Shown: positions 59,538 through 64,000 of the stretch, in pieces
Layout: the number at the start of each line of letters is the position of its first letter
Numbering within the stretch: position 1 is the first letter of the stretch
Made by a program: the position numbers and the translations under genes
Notes under the pieces: generated by a model
What the model saw: only the letters and a program-made list of their open reading frames with translations
What the model was told of the DNA's origin: nothing
The model's database searches: none
From: Metridium senile
Lineage: Eukaryota; Cnidaria; Anthozoa; Actiniaria; Metridiidae
DNA length: 64,000 nt
Assembly (NCBI GenBank): GCA_949775045.1
Contig: OX459104.1
Location: 910,001 to 974,000, forward strand
Direction: 5' to 3'

Positions 59538-59542
59538 CTTGG
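59532..59542 (-). promoter_or_regulatory. YY1-type site overlapping the ELP4 start codon
   Basis: On the minus strand the start codon is embedded in C-C-A-A-G-A-T-G-G-C-G, the classic YY1 motif seen over start codons of many TATA-less housekeeping genes. Binding is inferred. Confidence 0.45.
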
Positions 59543-59985
59543 ATTTTTGTTATCTCATGGGGTGAACCGCTGACTGGTATATATTTTTGAAAAGCGCGCT
59601 TATTACCACAGGGAACCCAATTGGAATAATGAAAATAATACGGAGAAAACATTTGAAGTATTTATTTTTGCTATTTTAATATTTGGTCTTTAATAAGAAA
59701 TATTTTTGAATTGCGCTGTCTATGAAGAAAGTTTCTGAATTGAAGTATTTTAAATAAAATGAAGATGTACATCAAAAAAACTCCAATTTTTTAATTCGAC
59801 ACTTCTGATTCGTTCTTGACCAGAACCTTTTAATACTTCAATTCAAGTTTTTAGCTAGTTTAATTCATTTTAACATTTTTGAGCAAAACTTCGTGCTCAT
59901 TCATGCATGCGGTCCATGCGGATTTGCTGTATACGGTGATAGAAAAATAATACTTTTAAACTGAACAGTTTGAATGATGAACAGT

Positions 59986-60013
59986 CTCTAGAATATTCTA
60001 GAGTCTTCTAGAA
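59986..60013 (+). promoter_or_regulatory. Heat-shock element (alternating GAA/TTC array)
   Basis: GAA (59991), TTC (59996), GAG (60001), TTC (60006), GAA (60011) sit at exact 5-bp steps, with a further CTC at 59986. This is the alternating nGAAn/nTTCn layout bound by trimeric HSF. It lies about 325-350 nt upstream of the CREC start codon. Confidence 0.65.
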
Positions 60014-60151
60014 GGAATTCTGATATCAATTGGTTATCGTGAAATATCCTAAAGCCACGTAATCACTTTCCGGGACCTTCTTTCATTGATGTCTCCCTAG
60101 TGTCACGCAACGCGTCGCGTTATCAAAGCTCCTTTGTCTGTCAACTAAAGC

Positions 60152-60216
60152 TGACGTGGCTTTTCCCTGTGAGGAGACGATTACGTGACGTTCTCAACCA
60201 ATCAGAATCGAGCACG
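60152..60216 (+). promoter_or_regulatory. ER-stress-type sites: TGACGTGG and an ERSE-like CCAAT-N9-GCACG
   Basis: TGACGTGG at 60152-60159 matches the ATF6/XBP1 UPR element. CCAAT at 60198-60202 is followed after exactly nine bases by GCACG (60212-60216), one mismatch from the mammalian ERSE consensus CCAAT-N9-CCACG. Both are within 185 nt of the start codon of a predicted ER protein. Confidence 0.5.
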
Positions 60217-60335
60217 TTGCACAACATGAAAATAAAGCGATGCCAGTGTTGTATCCACTGTCATTCTAGTTCAGCGTTGGAATCGTTCACGTAAGAGTTT
60301 TGCTGAATTTGTTTGTGGATCTCAACAAGTTTGCC

Positions 60336-60562
60336 ATGCAGCGAGTTGTCTTCTCATTCTTCGTACTAGCTGCGTGTTTAGCTGTTTCCCTGGCAAAGCC
60401 AAAGGAAGATAACTCTAGAGTTCACGATGGAAAGTTATCGAAGGAGGAACATTTTTCTGCAACCGGCGAACACAACCCTGAGTATGACCACGACGCGTTC
60501 TTAGGGTCGGAGAAGAAGGAGTTTGATCATCTAAAACCTGAAGTAGCAAAGGAGCGACTTTC
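60336..60562 (+). CDS. CREC gene exon 1: signal peptide and N-terminal region
   Basis: Start chosen at 60336 because M-Q-R-V-V-F-S-F-F-V-L-A-A-C-L-A-V-S-L-A forms a clean signal peptide with cleavage after Ala20. An in-frame ATG at 60300 would add 12 residues ahead of it and is less likely. The mature start is acidic/basic and contains Y-D-H-D-A-F-L-G-S-E. Ends in phase 2 at GTAAGT. Confidence 0.88.
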
Positions 60563-62261
60563 GTAAGTTGGAACTGATGTTATGAATTTGCTGGGTACCA
60601 GAGGTTGTTTTCTACTTGCTTTAGCATTTGTAAATTTGACGGTTTGTGATGTAACTAGGATTCAACCTTTGAGACTAACGAACACAGACAAATACAAGTA
60701 CTAGATCAAGAAACCCTCTAGTTTCTAGGGTAGAACTTCAGTGTATTGATCAAGTTCAGCAAGTTGTAGACTTTGTATTAACATGTAGCGTAGAGGCTCT
60801 CCCCAAACCCTATAAAGAGCCACTATACGCAGGCCTTATTAGCAGTGAATACCGGCAGTTCTACTGATTACCCACTAGCAGAGAGGCTAGCTCGTTGCAC
60901 CGGATTTCTGACAAAAAATCGACGAGAAAAACTCTGCTAGCACTGAGGAAATTCTGCCGAACTCATGACTGAAAATTTGAACGTTCGTGAGAAAAAGTGT
61001 ACTGTAATTTAATTTGGTTCCCTCACGCTGGTCTATTTGCTTGCGTCAAGCATTGTAGTGTTACTATTTCTTCTTATACACAAAATACATCAGTAGTTTG
61101 CATGACTGAATATTTCTATTCTCGCATTACTTACGTAACAGCCCATTTCCGGTGCCGGAAATATAACACTAGGTGTTTATAAGAAGTTTTTGTTTTGCTT
61201 TCAGAGTTAAAGCAATGCAATTACCTTTTTTATGGTAATTAAGTCCCCCCCCCCCCCCCCCCTTAAAAATTGTATTGAAAATAAAAATTACATGCATTCG
61301 GTCTTGAGGGTTTTGATCCGCCCCTGTTTAGTCTTTAGTGATGCATGACATACAATTGTATTTCCAGGAAACTCGTCGATCGTATTGACAAGGACATGGA
61401 TGGTAAATTAGCTAAAGAGGAACTAAAGCAATGGGTCCGATTTTCCAGCAAACGATGGATGTACGATGACGGTGACCGACTATGGAAACATTTCAAGAAA
61501 CTTGAGACACACTGGCTGAGAACTAAAGGGGAAAATCCTGATCGAAAAGCCGAGGCCAATTTTGATGCTCCGATTGTTTGGGATCTCTGGAAACAGGACA
61601 CATTTGGTGATCAAGTATCAGGTAGGGAGATACTAGATAAGATATGCCTTTTATTCCGACGAATATCCTGTAGGGGAGGATCCAGGGGGGGGGGGTTGTA
61701 CAGGGGGTACGCACCAATCATTAAGGTCGAAAATATTTTTTCTAAAGTTATTTATATACGTCATTTCCTAATGGGGCATCCCATGTTTATCATCATCATC
61801 AGCACCACCGTTATCTTTATAATAAACCAAAGCAACAGCAGTATCATTGCCATCATCGCACTGCTATCATCATCATTAATATCGATCACAAGCATCATTA
61901 TCACCTGCACCATCATCATTAATATCGATCACAATCATCATTATTACATGCATCGCCACCATCATCTCTACTATCACCACACCTTTCTCATTGTTTCGTA
62001 ACAGTTTCCCATTTTTCATTCCCATTTATTTATTTCTTCATGTTTTCATTTCATTAGAAAGCGAAGAGCCGATGTTCCGTCGTGACCGTAAGCGATGGGA
62101 AGCCGCTGACCTAAACAAAGACGACAAAATTTCCAAGGATGAGTTTACATCTTTTATTCATCCACACCAGTTCGACCACATGAAAGATCTTGTTGTTGCT
62201 GAAAATATGTTAGAAATTGATACCAATAAGGATGGTTATATTTCACCCAGTGAACATCTAG
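60336..62261 (+). CDS. CREC-family ER calcium-binding protein (reticulocalbin/calumenin-like), 5' part (gene-level entry)
   Basis: Three exons (60336-60562, 61368-61621, 62058-62261) join in phase into 685 nt, about 228 residues, and the last donor (GTAAGT at 62262) shows the gene continues past the window. Seen: a signal peptide, the CREC N-terminal D-H-D-A-F-L-G-x-E block, a canonical EF-hand loop D-K-D-M-D-G-K-L-A-K-E-E, then two more canonical loops (D-L-N-K-D-D-K-I-S-K-D-E and D-T-N-K-D-G-Y-I-S-P-S-E) around the diagnostic F-I-H-P-x-x-F-D-H-M-K block. Family members are low-affinity Ca2+ buffers and chaperone-like proteins of the secretory pathway, usually ending H-D-E-L or similar; that end is not in view. 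The second EF-hand of the family appears degenerate. SDF4/Cab45 is a less likely alternative. Confidence 0.88.
60563..61367 (+). other. CREC intron 1
   Basis: GTAAGT to TTCCAG. Unremarkable apart from a run of 18 C at about 61245-61262. No exon seen inside. Confidence 0.8.
61368..61621 (+). CDS. CREC gene exon 2: EF-hand 1 and degenerate EF-hand 2 region
   Basis: Begins K-L-V-D-R-I-D-K-D-M-D-G-K-L, a perfect EF1 with ligands D, D, D and E at 1, 3, 5 and 12. Where the family has EF2 (after L-W-K-x-F) there is instead a basic stretch with no acidic ligand pattern, rejoining the family pattern at W-K-Q-D-T-F-G. Ends in phase 1 (G|GTAGGG). Confidence 0.85.
61622..62057 (+). other. CREC intron 2, ATC-rich
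   Basis: GTAGGG to CATTAG. 61680-61696 is G-rich and 61790-61980 is (ATC)n-like. The plus frame of exon 2 stays open into it by chance. Confidence 0.8.
62058..62261 (+). CDS. CREC gene exon 3: EF-hands 3 and 4
   Basis: Encodes E-E-P-M-F-R-R-D-R-K-R-W-E-A-A-D-L-N-K-D onward: EF3, the F-T-S-F-I-H-P-H-Q-F-D-H-M-K block, and EF4. The acceptor is CATTAG. The donor GTAAGT is strong, and no following exon was found before base 64,000. Confidence 0.9.
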
Positions 62262-62705
62262 GTAAGTTCTTGTCATTCTGGTTGAACAAGAATACTCAAT
62301 TAAAGATCGATGCATTGATTGTTTGGAAGAGGGTCCTGACATTTTCTATTGTTCTTTTATTTGTAAATCCAAGTCCCAGTGCATCCAATCCCATTTTCCC
62401 AGTCAAAAAAAAGGCCAATCTCAGCTCCCATTTTACCACTTCAGGACCCTCTTGGAATGTTTGATCGACAAGCTTTCAATTGCTCACAATCGAATCGAAT
62501 ACTTCATGTTTTGATTGATTGTTCGATTGCTTGACTGATTGGTTGATTGACAAGTTGATAAAGATTGATTGATTGATTGATTGATGGACTGCTTGATTAA
62601 CTAATTGCTAAACAAATGCATTTTTTTAATCACGCTTTAATAGTGCTGAATTGCATATAATAGTATTAGCTTATATCAGATGTAAGCATTAATATTTCCA
62701 AGCGC

Positions 62706-62872
62706 TATACACCAAAATCGAAATATGGCGCCCAGTGTTAATAGCTATTGTTCTTGACTGACTAGCCTCGCATACATGTGAAAACTCCATTGTGTTTCCA
62801 CATAAACACGAGGCTAGTCAGTCAAAAACAATAGTTATTAAAATTAGACGCCATATTTCGATTCGGTTTATA
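62706..62872. mobile_element. MITE, copy 2 of the 25.08-kb family
   Basis: TATACACCAAAATCGAAATA at the left, complemented by TATTTCGATTCGGTTTATA at the right. The CTAGCCTCGCATACATGTGA centre is shared with copy 1. Confidence 0.8.
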
Positions 62873-63944
62873 TCTAGTTAATGTATTTGCGACCAGGTCT
62901 GCATACGAATTCACCAAAGTTGTTAGCCTTGAGCCCGTGCATTTTTGTAATGTGGCATTGTATATAAACATAAATAAAACGAAGGGAAAACCCCCAGCTC
63001 GATCGCCGTTCATTCAACCAACATTCGCATGTATTTCGAAATTTTTTTATTTTCATAAAACAGTACGTGTCGAAGGTCTTTGAATATATTGAAAGAAGAA
63101 ATTATACAACGGATTAAGAGTGCAATGTTCATGTGAAACTTCTTTGCACCTTGATATAATATAATATATACATGCTTTAGTCGAGCTCCTTTCATCGCGG
63201 TTCGCATAGTCGTGTTTATAACTGCGAATTTTGTTTAGACTCGTTTCAACTTGTCAGAGCTGCACAGCTGGCATCATTTGTTCTTCTAGAAGAAACGAGA
63301 ACTAACGAAAAAGATTTAGAATGGCTTCTCTTGAGATATTTTGGACTTGAACGACGATTCAATGAACTTTTGAAGTCGTGAAGTTGACCGTCGTCCCGAA
63401 TGGCTTCTAAATCTATGCAAAACCCGCACTGGCCAATTATCATTTCGAGGGAGGGGAGCCGCGACGTATTAAAAAAAGTTTATTTGATGCTTTACATTTT
63501 CAAGAATGATTTTATTTTATTGACGATTATGGTGATATCATGTTGTAAATATTGTTGCATACTGATTTTTAAAAGTTTTCTGAGTTTTAGTTTCGATTTT
63601 TCTGACCGAAAAAAATGATTTGTACCCTACTCTACTGAGGCAGGTTTTGGTGCGCAATTTTTTCCTGTCTTGGTTAGTAGTAGTAAATGGCCGATTCGAG
63701 GACGAAATGACTTTTTCCACCTTACGCATACCAAACACCATACGTAAGCACCTCTAAACATCACAAACATGCCATTCTATCGAAGGTACTTTTTTCAAAA
63801 AAGGGGGCGGCAAAAATGGGAGGAGCCTATTTCATGAAAAAATTATTAAAGAAATTTCTGGGAATTACCTGTCAATCAAATTCTGGGAATACCACGTCAT
63901 CAAATTATGGTATTATTGCGTGACCAAATATTGCGTGACAACAA

Positions 63945-63971
63945 AGGTCAAGGTCAAAGGTCAAAAGGTCA
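63945..63971 (+). promoter_or_regulatory. Four direct AGGTCA half-sites
   Basis: AGGTCA at 63945, 63951, 63958 and 63966, giving spacings of 0, 1 and 2. They match nuclear-receptor half-sites. The position inside an intron and near repeats leaves function open. Confidence 0.4.
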
Positions 63972-64000
63972 AACAAATCACATGATCAACATTCCTGACA

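Larger units (their letters stand above)
59538..60335. promoter_or_regulatory. Divergent ELP4/CREC promoter region
   Basis: About 0.8 kb separates the two start codons, which point away from each other. It is unusually free of the tandem repeats that fill the rest of the window. The CREC-proximal half holds a heat-shock element, an ATF6/XBP1-type site, a CCAAT box and a weak TATA-like AAAATAAAG (60229-60237). The ELP4-proximal half shows no TATA box. Confidence 0.6.
62262..64000 (+). other. CREC intron 3 (partial), no further exon seen
   Basis: Begins GTAAGT. Holds a reverse partial copy of the 37.1-kb MITE (62335-62456), TTGATTGATTGA repeats (62510-62585), a MITE (62706-62872) and a nuclear-receptor-like half-site cluster at the end. 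Confidence 0.7.

Noticed and set aside
60300..60335. Upstream in-frame ATG for the CREC protein
   Set aside because: Would put 12 residues before a well-formed signal peptide; the ATG at 60336 fits better.
61622..62001. Read-through of CREC exon 2 into the intron
   Set aside because: A good donor sits at 61622 and the continuation is G-rich then ATC-repeat derived; splicing to 62058 restores the family alignment.

Overview
The window is AT-rich animal DNA with spliced genes and very few long open frames. It holds three recognisable protein-coding genes set in a dense mass of minisatellites, microsatellites and short inverted-repeat DNA transposons (MITEs). A Shaw/Kv3-type channel with a conserved T1-before-S1 intron, an Elongator subunit with canonical GT-AG introns, and an ER reticulocalbin-like protein point to a metazoan. 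The repeat style (many TA-flanked MITEs, a Tigger-like element, GIY-YIG retroelement relics, tRNA-derived SINE, LINE tails ending in short tandem repeats) fits a marine invertebrate such as a cnidarian. The phylum is an inference and was not tested.

Layout. 1-5,100: clustered MITEs and fold-back elements. 5,130-28,408 (minus): a Kv3/Shaw-like potassium channel in two coding exons. The T1 exon (27,866-28,408) and the S1-S6 plus very long tail exon (5,130-9,101) are separated by an 18.8-kb intron built almost wholly of tandem arrays and MITEs. 28,409-51,985: a gene-poor stretch with many tandem families (48 to 199 bp units), a nearly uniform 144-bp satellite, LINE and GIY-YIG retroelement relics, a 1,189-bp DNA transposon with clear target duplication, and several MITEs whose own termini have been amplified into tandem arrays. 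51,986-59,537 (minus): a complete ten-exon ELP4 gene (378 codons), nearly every intron of which carries a different repeat. 59,538-60,335: a shared divergent promoter. 60,336-past the window end (plus): the first three coding exons of a CREC-family (reticulocalbin/calumenin-like) ER calcium-binding protein; its 3' exons lie outside the window.

How the parts relate. The three genes are functionally unrelated: membrane excitability, tRNA wobble-uridine modification, and secretory-pathway calcium/proteostasis. The ELP4/CREC pair is head-to-head with about 0.8 kb between start codons. The CREC side of that spacer carries a heat-shock element and ER-stress-like sites, and the ELP4 side has a YY1-type site over its ATG. 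The most unusual protein is the channel, with a predicted cytoplasmic tail of about 1,090 residues carrying repeated basophilic-kinase sites, 14-3-3-like motifs, a phosphodegron-like motif and a PDZ-ligand C-terminus. The most unusual genomic pattern is that at least four MITE families here have tandem arrays grown from their terminal inverted repeats.
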